This document shows, in pieces, positions 33,531 through 43,581 of a stretch of 64,000 nucleotides of DNA. The notes under the pieces were generated by a model. The model saw nothing but the letters and a program-made list of their open reading frames with translations. It ran no database searches and was not told where the DNA came from. The DNA is from Rhodococcus sp. 14-2470-1b (GTDB lineage: Bacteria > Actinomycetota > Actinomycetes > Mycobacteriales > Mycobacteriaceae). A program made the position numbers and the translations under genes. Where the stretch lies: assembly GCF_002259415.1 (NCBI RefSeq), contig NZ_NPFY01000022.1:124001-188000 (forward strand), written 5' to 3'. The stretch's first letter is position 1. Every line of letters begins with the position of its first letter.

Positions 33531-34481
33531 CTAGGAGACCGGAGTATCCAGTCCCTGTGCGGTGACCCACTGCTGTGCGGCAGCAGCAGGCTCTGTCTTC
33601 GATTCACCGGATACGGACTGGTTGAGCGCCAGCAGTTCCTCGGTGGTCAGCTTGTCCGAGATGGCGTTCAGCACCGACGTCAGCTTGTCCGACGTCTTGC
33701 CTGCGTTGATGACGGGAATGACGTTCTGCGCGGCGAAGTTGAACTCCGGATCCTCGAGGACGACGAGGTTGTTCTCGGCGATCGACGCGGATGTGGAGAA
33801 GATGTCGGCGGCCGTGACCTCGCCGGAGGTCAGCGCGCGGACCGTGGCCGGGCCACCACCGTCGGACAGTGGAACGAAGTTGGCCGGATCGATGTTCACG
33901 CCGTAGTTCTCGCTCAGCCCGGGGAGGCCGTAGGTGCGCTCGGCGAACTCGGGAGGTGCACCCAACTTGATCTCGCCGGAGTAGGGGGCGAGGTCCGCGA
34001 TGGACGTCAGGTTCCACCGGTCGGCGGTCTCCCTCGTCACGACGATGGAATCCTTGTCCTCCGCCGACGCCGGATCTGCGACGACGAGGTCCGAGCCCAA
34101 CGCATCAGGGAGCGCAGCTTCCACGTCGTCCGCCGACGTGGCCGTGGCCTCGGGATCGAGGTACTGCAGCAAGTTACCGGTGTAGTCCGGGATCACGTCG
34201 ATGGAGCCGTCCTTCAGCGCCGGAATGTACGCCTCACGGCTGCCGATGTTCAGGGTCGTGCTGACGTCGAAGCCGTTGACCTTCAGCACTTCGGCGTAGA
34301 TGTTGGCGATGATCTCCGACTCGGTGAAGTTCGCCGATCCGACCACGATGGAATTGGGGTCGGTGTTGGTGTCACCTCCGCCCGAGGACAACGGATCGGA
34401 GTCCTCGCCGCCGCATGCTGTGAGAGCAAGGGCTGCTACCGACAGGGCCGCGACAGCGCGCGCGGTTCGGGTGATCTTCAC
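33531..34481 (-). CDS. proX: Osmoprotectant-binding lipoprotein (ProX-like)
   Basis: The 316-residue lipoprotein has a signal peptide ending in the lipobox LTAC and a Gly/Ser/Asp linker. An OpuAC-type binding domain follows: VVGSANFTESEIIANIYAEVLK, DGSIDVIPDYTGNLLQYL, PPEFAERTYGLPGLSENYG and SGESKTEPAAAAQQWV. It presents glycine betaine or a similar solute to ProVWZ. GTG 34481 is chosen because GGAAGGA lies six bases upstream; ATG 34496 has no comparable site. It is the first gene of the minus-strand operon. Confidence 0.9.
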   Translation of the reverse strand: MKITRTARAVAALSVAALALTACGGEDSDPLSSGGGDTNTDPNSIVVGSANFTESEIIANIYAEVLKVNGFDVSTTLNIGSREAYIPALKDGSIDVIPDYTGNLLQYLDPEATATSADDVEAALPDALGSDLVVADPASAEDKDSIVVTRETADRWNLTSIADLAPYSGEIKLGAPPEFAERTYGLPGLSENYGVNIDPANFVPLSDGGGPATVRALTSGEVTAADIFSTSASIAENNLVVLEDPEFNFAAQNVIPVINAGKTSDKLTSVLNAISDKLTTEELLALNQSVSGESKTEPAAAAQQWVTAQGLDTPVS

Positions 34482-34672
34482 AAGGAGTCCTTCCATCGTG
34501 TCCAGCCGTCGTGTTCAGCCTGATCCGGGGCTGTCGGAGCGAGCAGGATAGTGCTTCGAGCGAGTCTAGCCATAAGGTTGTACGGAGTATTTCTCTCGCA
34601 GGGCTCTGTGCCCAGCGTGCGAAAGGTTAAACCAGACCACCGACAACTATTCCTCGAACGGAGTCCTCTCTC

Positions 34673-35560
34673 GTGCGTGCGTTCGGTAAACGCCTGCTCG
34701 TTCCCCTCGTCCTGGCGTCGTTGGTCACCGGGTGCAGCGCTACGGTCGAGTCGGCGAACTCGTCGTCGGTGGTGGTCGGTAGGGGAGACGACACGACGAG
34801 TGAACTGCTGGCCGAGATCTACGCGGGAGCAATACGGTCCGCCGGGGTCACCGTGTCGGTGACGGACGGTCTCGGTGAGCGCGACGACTATCTCGCCGCA
34901 CTCGACGCCGGGGATGTCTCGCTCGTTCCGGATTTCACGGGCGAGCTTCTGCGTACGTTCGATTCGACGTCCATGTCGACGGATGCCGAGGATGTCTATG
35001 TCGACCTGAACAGGTCGTTGCCGGAAGGATTGTCGGTGGGCGATTACGCGCTTGCGGAGGACCGCATCGCTGTCGCGGTAGCGCCCGACGGGCCGCTTGC
35101 CGAACTGACGACAGTCTCGGAATTCGTGGACAACCGCGGTAGGGCGACGTGGGGTGTCGTCGGCGATCCGCCCGACCCGGACCCGATGGAGGTCGCCATG
35201 CGCCTGGTTCCGAGGGGAACAGGATCCGGGTTCGAGGACATCGCCGTCTATGTCGACGCAGACGCTGCGACAGCAGCACTCGAGTCCGGCGAGATCGGAG
35301 CGTTGGTGTTCAGAACGGCATCGTTCGGCCCCGCGGCGGCGAATCTGCTGACCCTCGAGGACGAACAGCCGGCGTTCAGCGCGGAGAACGTCGTGCCGTT
35401 GATGCGCACGGGGACGTTGAACGATGCCGCGACAGCGACGTTGAGTGTCGTTGCGGGCGAACTGACCACAGCGGACCTCGCCGATATGATCGGCGAGGTC
35501 CGCAGTGGGGGAGAATCAGGCGATGTCGCTGCTCGTTGGCTCGGCGAGCGCAACCTCTGA
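34673..35560 (+). CDS. Second, diverged osmoprotectant-type binding lipoprotein
   Basis: The 295-residue lipoprotein has the lipobox LVTGC and an OpuAC-like domain resembling its divergent neighbour ProX (for example SLVPDFTGELLRTF beside VIPDYTGNLLQYL). However, the NFTESE ligand-loop motif is replaced by RGDDTTSE, and other aromatic positions are lost. It has no permease of its own and faces proX across 191 bases that hold both promoters. It may widen or modulate the substrates of ProVWZ. GTG 34673 has CGGAG upstream. Its 3' end overlaps the convergent esterase gene by 45 bases. Confidence 0.82.
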   Translation: MRAFGKRLLVPLVLASLVTGCSATVESANSSSVVVGRGDDTTSELLAEIYAGAIRSAGVTVSVTDGLGERDDYLAALDAGDVSLVPDFTGELLRTFDSTSMSTDAEDVYVDLNRSLPEGLSVGDYALAEDRIAVAVAPDGPLAELTTVSEFVDNRGRATWGVVGDPPDPDPMEVAMRLVPRGTGSGFEDIAVYVDADAATAALESGEIGALVFRTASFGPAAANLLTLEDEQPAFSAENVVPLMRTGTLNDAATATLSVVAGELTTADLADMIGEVRSGGESGDVAARWLGERNL

Positions 35561-36454
35561 CGATCGCAGACGTGCCCCGAGGAACGCACCGAGGTGGTGA
35601 GTCGCCTCGGCTGCTTCGCGCAGTATCGAAGTCTGCAGATGCGCGACGTGCCACAGCTTCTCGTACTCGACGTACTCGACCTCGTTGCCCTGTGTCAGCA
35701 GCCGATCGTGGAAATCCACGATCTGCGAGTAGAGCACCTCGGCCTTGCCGACGTGCATGACGATGGGCGGAAGGCCGGACAGGTCTCCGTGCAACGGCGC
35801 GAATCCCTGATCGAGGGGATCCCCGTCACCCAGGTACGCTTCCGCGGCCGCGAACGACCAGGCGGTGTTGACGACGATGTCCCGGGGGAACGGCGCGTCG
35901 CGAGCACCCGGATCCACCCACGGCGAGATGAGACCCAGCGCAGCCGGCTTCACACCGTCGTCGACGAGATGCCGTGCCGTCGCGACGGTCAGTCCGCCAC
36001 CCGCGGAATCGCCGGCGATGGCGATCTTGTCCGGTGTGTATCCGTGTGCTTTGACGAGTTCACGGAACGCCGCGACGGCGTCGTTCAGGCCGGCGGGATA
36101 CGGGTTCTCGGGCGCCAGGCGGTAGTCGAGAACGTAGACGGCACTGGCTGATTCGCGGGCCAGGTGTGCAGCGAGCGAACGATGCGTCGAGATGGATCCG
36201 ATCGTGTACGCGCCGCCGTGCAGATACAGAATCGCAGTATCCCGCTCGGTTGCACCGACGGTGATCCGCTCGGCGGGTCGGCCTGCAAGCGTCGTCTTCA
36301 GGCTGACGGCGCCGTCGGGCATCGTCTGCAGCGGAGAAGCCAGATCGAGGATCCGCCGCTGCACCGACACCGGCAACCTGGCGTCGAGGGCCACGCGGTA
36401 GAACGGTTTCAGCGCGGCGGCGACCAGAGGAAGCGGCAGGTAGAAGGACTTCAT
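35516..36454 (-). CDS. Alpha/beta-hydrolase esterase, HSL family (LipR-like)
   Basis: The 312-residue enzyme has the hormone-sensitive-lipase oxyanion motif HGGA (79-82), the nucleophile elbow GDSAGG with Ser150, and HVAHL near the C-terminus for the catalytic histidine. The usual acid loop (G-T-D-E-V-L) reads GKAEVL, so the catalytic acid is shifted or is the glutamate. It starts four bases after the SDR stop and is the third gene of a mymA-like operon; in M. tuberculosis the matching esterase is LipR. Fatty-ester hydrolysis after Baeyer-Villiger oxidation is the likely role. Confidence 0.86.
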   Translation of the reverse strand: MKSFYLPLPLVAAALKPFYRVALDARLPVSVQRRILDLASPLQTMPDGAVSLKTTLAGRPAERITVGATERDTAILYLHGGAYTIGSISTHRSLAAHLARESASAVYVLDYRLAPENPYPAGLNDAVAAFRELVKAHGYTPDKIAIAGDSAGGGLTVATARHLVDDGVKPAALGLISPWVDPGARDAPFPRDIVVNTAWSFAAAEAYLGDGDPLDQGFAPLHGDLSGLPPIVMHVGKAEVLYSQIVDFHDRLLTQGNEVEYVEYEKLWHVAHLQTSILREAAEATHHLGAFLGARLRSSEVALAEPTSSDIA

Positions 36455-36458
36455 CGTC

Positions 36459-37292
36459 CTACTTCTTCCTGGGCATGACGCGGTTGGCGATGGTGGCGAC
36501 CACCCGCTGGTACTTCGACCCGGTGATCCGCTGGAACAGGTCCAACGCGATGGCGTCGGATCCGATGAGTACGCGGCCCTTGCCCTTCTCGACGCCTTTG
36601 AGGATCGTCTTCGCGGCCTGATCGGGTGTCGTCTTGGCGAGTTTCGCGTCGAAGAACTTCGCGACCGATTGCTGGTCGTAGTTCTCGGCAACCGTGGCGT
36701 TGCGGGCGATGGCGGTCTTGATGCCACCGGGGTGCACGACGGTCATCTTGACGGGAGCCTTGGAGATCAGCAGTTCCATCCGCAGCGCTTCACTGAAACC
36801 GCGGACGGCGAACTTCGCCGCGTTGTAGGCGGCCTGCGACGGCATCGCGAGCAGTCCGAAGAGGCTGGAGATGTTGACGATGTGACCGTCGCCGGATTCC
36901 TGCAGGTGGGGGATGAAGGCCTTGGTGCCGTTGACGACGCCCCAGAAATCCACGTCGACGATGCGTTCGATGTCCTTGAACGAGGACTGCTCGACGTCAC
37001 CGTGGTACGCGATGCCTGCGTTGTTGTAGATCTGGTTGATCTTGCCGAAGCGTGTCTTGACGGTCTCGGCGTACTCGAGAACGGTTTCCCGCTGGGTGAC
37101 GTCGAGGAACTGTGATTCGACCTCGCCGCCGAGTGCCTCGACCTGCCGCACGGTCTCGGCCAGGCCGTTCACGTCGACGTCGGACAGTGCGAGTTTCGCT
37201 CCGCGCTGAGCCAGGTTCAGCGCAAGGGCGCGTCCGATACCCGATCCTGCGCCGGTGACGACGGCAACCTTGCCGGTGAATGTGGTGGTCAC
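36459..37292 (-). CDS. Short-chain dehydrogenase/reductase (Rv3085-like)
   Basis: The 277-residue classical SDR shows the cofactor motif TGAGSGIG (13-20), NNAG near 90, the catalytic serine in NISSLFG (142-143) and Y156-x3-K160 (YNAAK). The C-terminal extension with KTTPDQAAKTILKGVEKGKGRVLIG is typical of the mycobacterial acetoin/fatty-alcohol dehydrogenase-like branch. It overlaps the monooxygenase stop by four bases and likely interconverts an alcohol and the ketone or aldehyde used by that enzyme. Confidence 0.88.
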   Translation of the reverse strand: MTTTFTGKVAVVTGAGSGIGRALALNLAQRGAKLALSDVDVNGLAETVRQVEALGGEVESQFLDVTQRETVLEYAETVKTRFGKINQIYNNAGIAYHGDVEQSSFKDIERIVDVDFWGVVNGTKAFIPHLQESGDGHIVNISSLFGLLAMPSQAAYNAAKFAVRGFSEALRMELLISKAPVKMTVVHPGGIKTAIARNATVAENYDQQSVAKFFDAKLAKTTPDQAAKTILKGVEKGKGRVLIGSDAIALDLFQRITGSKYQRVVATIANRVMPRKK

Positions 37293-38854
37293 TTCGCTGC
37301 TACCTCGATGTCGGAGTCGTTCACGGTGCCCACGGCGGGAGCGGGGAGATCGGATGCTGCGACGCTTCGATAGGCCGCCAGATCGAACTTACGGGTGATG
37401 GCGCGGAAGCGGAAGGTGAAGTCCGGCCACAGCGTCGTGTTGTTCCCGTGCTTGTCGAGGTACCAGCTGGCGCAGCCGCCGTTCATCCAGACGCTGTCCG
37501 CCATGCGGTCCTGCAGGTCGGCGTTGTAGTCGTCCTGGATGTCCTTGCGGACCTCGATGACGCCGATGTCGTGCTTCTCGATGGTGTCCAGGGCGTCGAC
37601 GACGTAGTTGAGCTGCGACTCGATCATGAAGACCATCGAGGTGTGGCCGAGGCCTGTGTTGGGTCCGACGAGGAAGAACATGTTGGGGAAGTTCGCGACA
37701 GCGGCACCCTTGTAGCCCTGCTGGCCTTCCTCTTCGAAGGTCTGCGCGAGGGTCTTACCACCCTTGCCGTAGATCCCCTGGTAGGCGGGCGAATCGGTGA
37801 CATGGAATCCCGTTGCCACGACCAGTGCGTCGATCTCGCGCTCCGTGCCGTCCGCGGAGACGATCGAGTGCGCCTTGACCTCGGCGATGCCGTCGGTGAC
37901 GAGGTCGACGTTCGGGCGGTCCAGCGCAGGGTAGTAGGCGTTGGAGATGAGCATGCGCTTGCAGCCGATTCGGAAGTTCGGCGTGACCTTCTTGCGGAGT
38001 GCCTTGTCCTTGATGCCCTTGTTGATCTGCTGCTTGGCGATGAGCTCGAAGATGCGCATCAGGGCTGGCTTCTTCGCGAGGCCGACGACCTGCGTCTCGC
38101 GTGCCGCGTAGATGCCGGTGCGGGACAGTCGCTGAAATCCGGGGATGCGCTTGAAGGCGAACTTCTCGAGTGCGGTGTACTCGCGGTCGAACCGGGGAAG
38201 GATCCAGGGTGCGGTGCGCTGATACACGTCGAGGTGCTTCACCTTGCCGGCGATCGCGGGCACGATCTGGATGGCCGACGCGCCGGTGCCGATGACGGCG
38301 ACACGCTTTCCTTCCAGTGAGACGTCGTGGTTCCACTGCGCGGAGTGGAAGATGTCGCCTTCGAAGCTCTCGATACCTGCGATGGGCGGCAGGTTCGGCT
38401 CGCACAGGGCGCCGACGGCTGTCACGACCACCTTTGCGGTGTACTGGCCGGTGCTGGCGACGACATCCCAGCGGTGAGTGCCCTCGTTCCAGGTCACGGA
38501 GGTGACGTCGGAGTTGAACACGTGCTTGTCCATCACGTTGTACTTCCGCGCAACAGACGAGATGTACTTCTGGATCTCGGGCTGAGTGGAAAAGGAGCGG
38601 GTCCAGTCCGGGTTCAGCGCGAACGAGTACGAGTACAGATGCGACGGCACGTCGCAGGCTGCACCCGGGTACGTGTTGTCGCGCCAGGTACCGCCGACGT
38701 CGCTACCGCGCTCGAGCACGAGGAAGTTGTGCTTGCCCTTCTGGGCCAGCTTGATAGCTGCACCGAGGCCTGCGAAGCCACTGCCGATGATGATGGTGTC
38801 GACCGTGCGCGGGGCCGTCACGCGCTCCGAGTTATCTGTTACGGAAAGACTCAT
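37289..38854 (-). CDS. Baeyer-Villiger-type flavin monooxygenase (MymA/EthA-like)
   Basis: The 521-residue FAD/NADPH enzyme has the FAD Rossmann motif GSGFAG (24-29), GGTWRDNTYPGAACDVPSHLYSYSF, the fingerprint F164-E-G166-x3-H170-x3-W174 and a second Rossmann motif VAVIGTGASAIQ near 187. The family inserts oxygen into ketones to give esters; relatives activate ethionamide. With the SDR and esterase it recreates the MymA-SDR-LipR set linked to mycolate/acid-stress envelope remodelling in M. tuberculosis. It is divergent from a TetR gene across a strong palindrome. Confidence 0.92.
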   Translation of the reverse strand: MSLSVTDNSERVTAPRTVDTIIIGSGFAGLGAAIKLAQKGKHNFLVLERGSDVGGTWRDNTYPGAACDVPSHLYSYSFALNPDWTRSFSTQPEIQKYISSVARKYNVMDKHVFNSDVTSVTWNEGTHRWDVVASTGQYTAKVVVTAVGALCEPNLPPIAGIESFEGDIFHSAQWNHDVSLEGKRVAVIGTGASAIQIVPAIAGKVKHLDVYQRTAPWILPRFDREYTALEKFAFKRIPGFQRLSRTGIYAARETQVVGLAKKPALMRIFELIAKQQINKGIKDKALRKKVTPNFRIGCKRMLISNAYYPALDRPNVDLVTDGIAEVKAHSIVSADGTEREIDALVVATGFHVTDSPAYQGIYGKGGKTLAQTFEEEGQQGYKGAAVANFPNMFFLVGPNTGLGHTSMVFMIESQLNYVVDALDTIEKHDIGVIEVRKDIQDDYNADLQDRMADSVWMNGGCASWYLDKHGNNTTLWPDFTFRFRAITRKFDLAAYRSVAASDLPAPAVGTVNDSDIEVAAK

Positions 38855-38871
38855 GAAACAGAGAGTAGGAG

Positions 38872-38915
38872 CTTATTGAGTGTGAGTCAATAGTTATTGA
38901 CTGCTATTCAGTAAG
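38872..38915. promoter_or_regulatory. Concentric nested palindrome between the monooxygenase and TetR genes, operator
   Basis: Inner arms AGTCAATA (38885-38892) and TATTGACT (38895-38902) pair perfectly around two bases. Outer arms CTTATTGA (38872-38879) and TCAGTAAG (38908-38915) pair at seven of eight positions, and both dyads share the centre 38893.5. The 44-base site fills most of the 69-base gap between the divergent starts, so a bound dimer pair would block both promoters. TTGACT inside the site may also act as a -35 box. Confidence 0.8.
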
Positions 38916-38923
38916 CTGGTTGC

Positions 38924-39559
38924 ATGTCCAGTGTGAACACCCCGGCTGCCAAGCGAACGCGTATGAGTCCACAGGAGCGTCGTGCCCAGCTGATCGAACT
39001 GGGGACGGAGATGCTCGCGGACAGACCGCTCGAACAGGTCTCGGTCGAGGACATAGCCGACCAGGCCGGAGTGTCCCGAGGCTTGCTCTTCCACTACTTC
39101 TCGTCCAAGCAGGACTTTCACCTCGCAATCGTGCGAGAAGCAAGCAAGACCATGCTCGAACGCACCGCCCCGGACATGACCCTCGACCCGTACGAGATCT
39201 TGCGTGACTCCATCGCCAACTACGTCGATTACGTGACCGAGAACCGAGAAACGTTCATTTCACTACTCCGCGGCTCCGCAACCGGCGACCCCGACATGCG
39301 CGACGTCTTCGAGCAGACCAGAACCACCATGGCCGATCGCACCATCGCCAACCTCTACAAGTTGCAGGTCGAGGCCAATCCGACGACCGAACTCGCCGTC
39401 CGCGGCTGGATCGCCTTCGTCGAGGAAGCCACCATCTCCTGGCTCCGCGACCCTCGCATTAGCCGAGACGAACTCATCGAACTGAACGTCGGCGCACTGC
39501 CCGCCGTCGCCCTGGCGCCCAGCATGATCGCCAGCCTCCTCGGCACCGGGGCCGAGTAG
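38924..39559 (+). CDS. TetR-family repressor of the mymA-like operon
   Basis: The 211-residue protein has an N-terminal TetR helix-turn-helix (RRAQLIELGTEMLADRPLEQVSVEDIADQAGVSRGLLFHYFSSKQDFHLAIV, about 18-70) and a helical ligand-binding C-terminal domain. The divergent layout and the palindrome in the shared gap suggest that it represses both itself and the monooxygenase operon and is released by a lipophilic substrate, as EthR does for ethA. M. tuberculosis uses the AraC-type VirS at mymA instead. Confidence 0.88.
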   Translation: MSSVNTPAAKRTRMSPQERRAQLIELGTEMLADRPLEQVSVEDIADQAGVSRGLLFHYFSSKQDFHLAIVREASKTMLERTAPDMTLDPYEILRDSIANYVDYVTENRETFISLLRGSATGDPDMRDVFEQTRTTMADRTIANLYKLQVEANPTTELAVRGWIAFVEEATISWLRDPRISRDELIELNVGALPAVALAPSMIASLLGTGAE

Positions 39560-39666
39560 ACCTCTCACTCTGTCCGGCATGAATGCGCCACGGCAGCCGT
39601 ACGACGAATGTCATGTGACATCGATGCCGAGGCCGATGCCGATGCCGAAACTGGCGGCCGAAGAAA

Positions 39667-39711
39667 CGAATGCGCCGTTCGGTCACTCGAAGTGACCGAA
39701 CGGCGCATTCG
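39667..39711. terminator. Perfect 21-bp palindrome between convergent TetR and kgd
   Basis: CGAATGCGCCGTTCGGTC plus ACT (39667-39687) pairs perfectly with its complement at 39691-39711 around the loop CGA. It starts 107 bases after the TetR stop and ends 21 bases before the kgd stop. The gap also contains a half-copy of the 9654 hairpin (GCATGAATGCGCCACGGC at 39578) and a short GATGCCGA repeat (about 39624-39647). A related palindrome lies at 54600. Confidence 0.75.
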
Positions 39712-39732
39712 CTCCGAATTGGTGCGGGTCGA

Positions 39733-42700
39733 CTATCCCTCGCCGACGCCCGAGAAGGCTTCGTCGATGATTTCGAGCTGCTCCACGGCGTGGACCTTGC
39801 TCGAACCCGAGGACGGTGCGGACATTGCACGGCGGGAGACGCGCTTGATGTTGCTGAGCACGTCGGGCATGAGCTCGGGGAATGCGAGGCCGAAGAACGG
39901 CCATGCACCCTGGTTCGCGGGCTCTTCCTGGACCCAACGGAATTCCGTTGCGTTCGGGTAGCTCTTGATGGCCTCGGTGATCCGACGGGTCGGGACCGGG
40001 TAGAGCTGCTCGATGCGGACGATGGCGACGTCGTCGCGGTTGTCCTTCTGCTTGCGTGCCAGCAGCTCGTAGTAGAGCTTGCCGCTGACCATCAGGACGC
40101 GCTTGACCTTGCTACGGTCACCGGTTCCGGTTTCGTAGGTCGGCTCGTCGAACACCGAGTGGAACTTGCCGTCGGTGAAGTCCTCGATGTTGGACACAGC
40201 GGCCTTGTTGCGCAGCATCGACTTCGGGGTGAAGACGATGAGCGGACGCCGGATTCCATCGCGTGCGTGACGACGCAGCAGGTGGAAGTAGTTGGCAGGC
40301 GTCGACGGAACCGAGACGGTCATCGATCCTTCGGCGCACAGCGTCAGGAACCGCTCGATGCGGCCGGACGTGTGGTCCGGGCCCTGGCCTTCGTGGCCGT
40401 GCGGGAGGAGCAGCACGACGTCGGACAGCTGTCCCCACTTGGCTTCACCGGAACTGATGAACTCGTCGATGATGGACTGCGCGCCGTTGACGAAGTCACC
40501 GAACTGCGCTTCCCACAGGACGAGTGCGTCCGGGTTGCCGACGGAGTAGCCGTACTCGAAGCCGACGGCCGCGAACTCGCTGAGCGCGGAGTCGTAGACC
40601 ATGAACTTGCCGGGGTTCTCGCTGCCGATGTTGTGCAGCGGGGTGTACTCGGCGCCGGTCTTGCGGTCGATGATGACCGAGTGACGCTGGGTGAACGTTC
40701 CGCGGCGAGTGTCCTGGCCGGAGAAACGGACGTTGCGTCCCTCGTCCACGAGCGACCCGAGGGCGAGCAACTCGCCGAACGCCCAGTCGACCTTGCCTTC
40801 GTAGGCCATCTCGCGACGCTTCTCGAGCACGGGCTTGACGCGCGGGTGCACGTTGAAGCCTTCGGGAACCTCGAGGAACGCATCGCCGATCCGGTGCAGG
40901 ATGGACTTGTCGACCGCCGTGGTGAGCTTGGCCGGCAACTGCTGGTCGAGCTCGACCGATTCGCTGGGCTCGGGGTTGTACTTCTCGAGTTCGCGAACCT
41001 CGTTGAACACCCGCTCGAGCTGTCCCTGGTAGTCGCGCAGTGCGTCCTCTGCCTCCTTGAGGGAGATGTCGCCGCGGCCGATGAGGGATTCGGTGTAGCT
41101 CTTGCGGACGCTGCGCTTGGTGTCGATGACGTCGTACATCGCCGGCTGCGTCATCGAGGGGTCGTCGCCCTCGTTGTGGCCACGCCTGCGGTAGCAGATC
41201 ATGTCGATGACGACGTCCTTGTTGAACTTCTCGCGGAAGTCGACGGCGAGCTGTGCAACGCGAACGCATGCCTCGGGGTCGTCGCCGTTGACGTGGAAGA
41301 TCGGCGCGCCGATCATCTTCGCCACGTCGGTGCAGTACTCCGACGAACGGGAGTGCTCGGGTGCGGTGGTGAAGCCGACCTGGTTGTTGACGACGATGTG
41401 CACGGTGCCGCCGGTGCGGTAGCCGCGCAGCTGTGCGAGGTTCAGCGTCTCGGCTACGACGCCCTGGCCTGCGAAGGCCGCGTCGCCGTGGAGCATGAGC
41501 GGCAGAACCGAGAAGCCGCCTTCGCCTGGTCCCTTGTCCAGAAGGTCCTGCTTCGCGCGGACGAGGCCTTCGAGGACCGGGTCGACGGCCTCGAGGTGCG
41601 ACGGGTTCGCGGTCAGCGAGACGGCGATGTCGTTCTCGCCGAACATCTGGATGTAGGTGCCTTCGGCGCCGAGGTGGTACTTCACGTCGCCGGAGCCGTG
41701 TGCGGCTGCCGGGTTCATGTTGCCCTCGAACTCGGTGAAGATCTTCGAGTACGGCTTGCCGACGATGTTGGCCAGCACGTTCAGTCGACCGCGGTGCGGC
41801 ATACCGATGACGACCTCGTCGAGCGCGTGCTCGGCGCTCTGGTCGATGACGGCGTCCATCATCGGGATGACCGACTCTGCGCCTTCGAGCGAGAAGCGCT
41901 TCTGGCCGACGTACTTGGTCTGCAGGAAGGTCTCGAACGCCTCGGCGGCGTTGAGCTTGCTGAGGATGTACTTCTGCTGTGCCACAGTCGGTTTGACGTG
42001 TGTGGCTTCGACGCGTTCCTGCAGCCAGGCAACTTGGTCGGTCTCGAGGATGTGGGTGTACTCGACGCCGACGTGGCGGCAGTAGGAGTCGCGCAGAACG
42101 CTGAGCACGTCCCGCAGCTTCATCTTGTCCTTGCCGTGGAATCCGCCGACCTTGAATTCACGGTCGAGGTCCCACAGCGTCAGGTCGTGGCTGATCACGT
42201 CGAGGTCCGGGTGCATCCGGAACTTGTCCTTGGTGAACTGCAACGGGTCCGTGTCGGCCATCAGGTGGCCGCGGTTCCGGTACGCCGCGATGAGCTCGAG
42301 AACGCGGGTGTTCTTGTCGACTGTGCCCTCGGGCAGATCCTTGCGCCAGCGGATGGGCTCGTACGGGATCTTCAGCGAGTGGAAGATCTCGTCGTAGAAC
42401 TCGTCGCTGATCAGCAGGTTGTGGATCGTGCGGAGGAAGTCGCCGGACTCTGCACCCTGGATGATGCGGTGGTCGTACGTCGAGGTCAGCGTCATGAGCT
42501 TGCCGACGCCCAGTTCCGCGAGGCGCTCGTCGGACGAGCCCTGGAACTCGGCGGGGTATTCCATGGCTCCCGCGCCGATGATGGCACCCTGGCCGTTCAT
42601 CAAACGAGGAACGGAGTGCACGGTTCCGATGCCGCCGGGGTTGGTCAGCGAGATCGTGACGCCCTGGAAGTCGTCGCCGGTGAGCTTGCCGTCACGCGCA

Positions 42701-43581
42701 CGCCGGACGATGTCCTCGTAGGCGTTGTAGAACTGCGTGAACGAGTGCTCGTTCGTGTTCTTGATGGCGGCGACGACGAGGGAGCGGTTTCCGTCCTTGC
42801 CGGGCAGGTCGATTGCGAGGCCGAGGTTGGTCGACGCCGGGGTGACTGCGTTGGGCTTGCCGTCGACCTCGGCGAAGTGCCGGTTCATGTTCGGGAACGC
42901 CTTGACGGCCTGCACGATGGCGTAGCCGAGGAGGTGCGTGAACGAGATCTTTCCGCCCCGCGTACGTGCGAGGTGGTTGTTGATCACGAGGCGGTTGTCG
43001 ACCATGAGCTTGGCCGGGATCGCGCGGACGCTGGTCGCCGTCGGGATCTGCAGTGAGGCCGACATGTTCTTCGCGACGGCAGCAGCGGCGCCTCGGAGGA
43101 CCTTGGACGATGCCTCGGCCGCGGGGGCGGCTGCAGCGGGCTTGGCTGCGGGAGCGGACGGTGCCGCACCTGCTGCCTTGGAGGTCGCGGGCTTCGCGGT
43201 GGGCGCAGGCTTCTCGGCAGCTGCCTTCGGCGTTGCGGCCTTCGGGGCGTCGGCCTTGGCTGCCGGGGCTTTGGGCGCAGCCTTCGCTGCCTGGGCCTCG
43301 GACTTCGTGGGCGCACCGTTGCCGTTGGAGCTCGTGCCGTTGGAGCTCGTGCCGTTGGAGCTACTGGAGCTCGTCGACTTTCCGGAGCTCGCCGAGCCGC
43401 TTCCTGCACTTCCGTTCGGAACCGGCGCGGCCTCGTCACCTGCCGGTGCGTCCGGGTCGTAGTCGGTGAGGAATTCGTGCCAGCTTGCGTCGACCGATGA
43501 CGGGTCGTCCTTGAATCGCTGGTACATCTCGTCGACCAGCCATTGATTTTGTCCGAATTGGGTAGTGGAGCTGCTGCTCAC
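39733..43581 (-). CDS. kgd: Multifunctional 2-oxoglutarate dehydrogenase/decarboxylase (fused E2o-E1o)
   Basis: The 1282-residue protein joins an N-terminal helix ([22 protein letters not shown]), a long Ala/Pro/Lys-rich flexible linker, a lipoyl-free succinyltransferase domain ([17 protein letters not shown], catalytic His) and a thiamine-diphosphate E1o domain ([37 protein letters not shown]). In mycobacteria it works with DlaT and Lpd in a mixed complex, can release succinic semialdehyde, and is controlled by the FHA protein GarA. GTG 43581 starts [12 protein letters not shown]; an upstream extension has no family match. Length is slightly above Rv1248c because the linker carries extra NGTSS-type repeats. 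Confidence 0.94.
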   Translation of the reverse strand: MSSSSTTQFGQNQWLVDEMYQRFKDDPSSVDASWHEFLTDYDPDAPAGDEAAPVPNGSAGSGSASSGKSTSSSSSNGTSSNGTSSNGNGAPTKSEAQAAKAAPKAPAAKADAPKAATPKAAAEKPAPTAKPATSKAAGAAPSAPAAKPAAAAPAAEASSKVLRGAAAAVAKNMSASLQIPTATSVRAIPAKLMVDNRLVINNHLARTRGGKISFTHLLGYAIVQAVKAFPNMNRHFAEVDGKPNAVTPASTNLGLAIDLPGKDGNRSLVVAAIKNTNEHSFTQFYNAYEDIVRRARDGKLTGDDFQGVTISLTNPGGIGTVHSVPRLMNGQGAIIGAGAMEYPAEFQGSSDERLAELGVGKLMTLTSTYDHRIIQGAESGDFLRTIHNLLISDEFYDEIFHSLKIPYEPIRWRKDLPEGTVDKNTRVLELIAAYRNRGHLMADTDPLQFTKDKFRMHPDLDVISHDLTLWDLDREFKVGGFHGKDKMKLRDVLSVLRDSYCRHVGVEYTHILETDQVAWLQERVEATHVKPTVAQQKYILSKLNAAEAFETFLQTKYVGQKRFSLEGAESVIPMMDAVIDQSAEHALDEVVIGMPHRGRLNVLANIVGKPYSKIFTEFEGNMNPAAAHGSGDVKYHLGAEGTYIQMFGENDIAVSLTANPSHLEAVDPVLEGLVRAKQDLLDKGPGEGGFSVLPLMLHGDAAFAGQGVVAETLNLAQLRGYRTGGTVHIVVNNQVGFTTAPEHSRSSEYCTDVAKMIGAPIFHVNGDDPEACVRVAQLAVDFREKFNKDVVIDMICYRRRGHNEGDDPSMTQPAMYDVIDTKRSVRKSYTESLIGRGDISLKEAEDALRDYQGQLERVFNEVRELEKYNPEPSESVELDQQLPAKLTTAVDKSILHRIGDAFLEVPEGFNVHPRVKPVLEKRREMAYEGKVDWAFGELLALGSLVDEGRNVRFSGQDTRRGTFTQRHSVIIDRKTGAEYTPLHNIGSENPGKFMVYDSALSEFAAVGFEYGYSVGNPDALVLWEAQFGDFVNGAQSIIDEFISSGEAKWGQLSDVVLLLPHGHEGQGPDHTSGRIERFLTLCAEGSMTVSVPSTPANYFHLLRRHARDGIRRPLIVFTPKSMLRNKAAVSNIEDFTDGKFHSVFDEPTYETGTGDRSKVKRVLMVSGKLYYELLARKQKDNRDDVAIVRIEQLYPVPTRRITEAIKSYPNATEFRWVQEEPANQGAWPFFGLAFPELMPDVLSNIKRVSRRAMSAPSSGSSKVHAVEQLEIIDEAFSGVGEG

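Noticed and set aside
39670-43056. Very long open frame on the plus strand opposite kgd
   Set aside because: It lies entirely antisense to the well-conserved kgd, is rich in Val/Asp/Leu/Gly as expected for the complement of GC-rich codons, and has no recognisable domain.
43312-43380. Short direct repeats of GAGCTCGTGCCGTTGGA in the kgd linker as a mobile element
   Set aside because: They encode NGTSS repeats in a disordered linker where such repeats arise by slippage, and occur nowhere else in the window.
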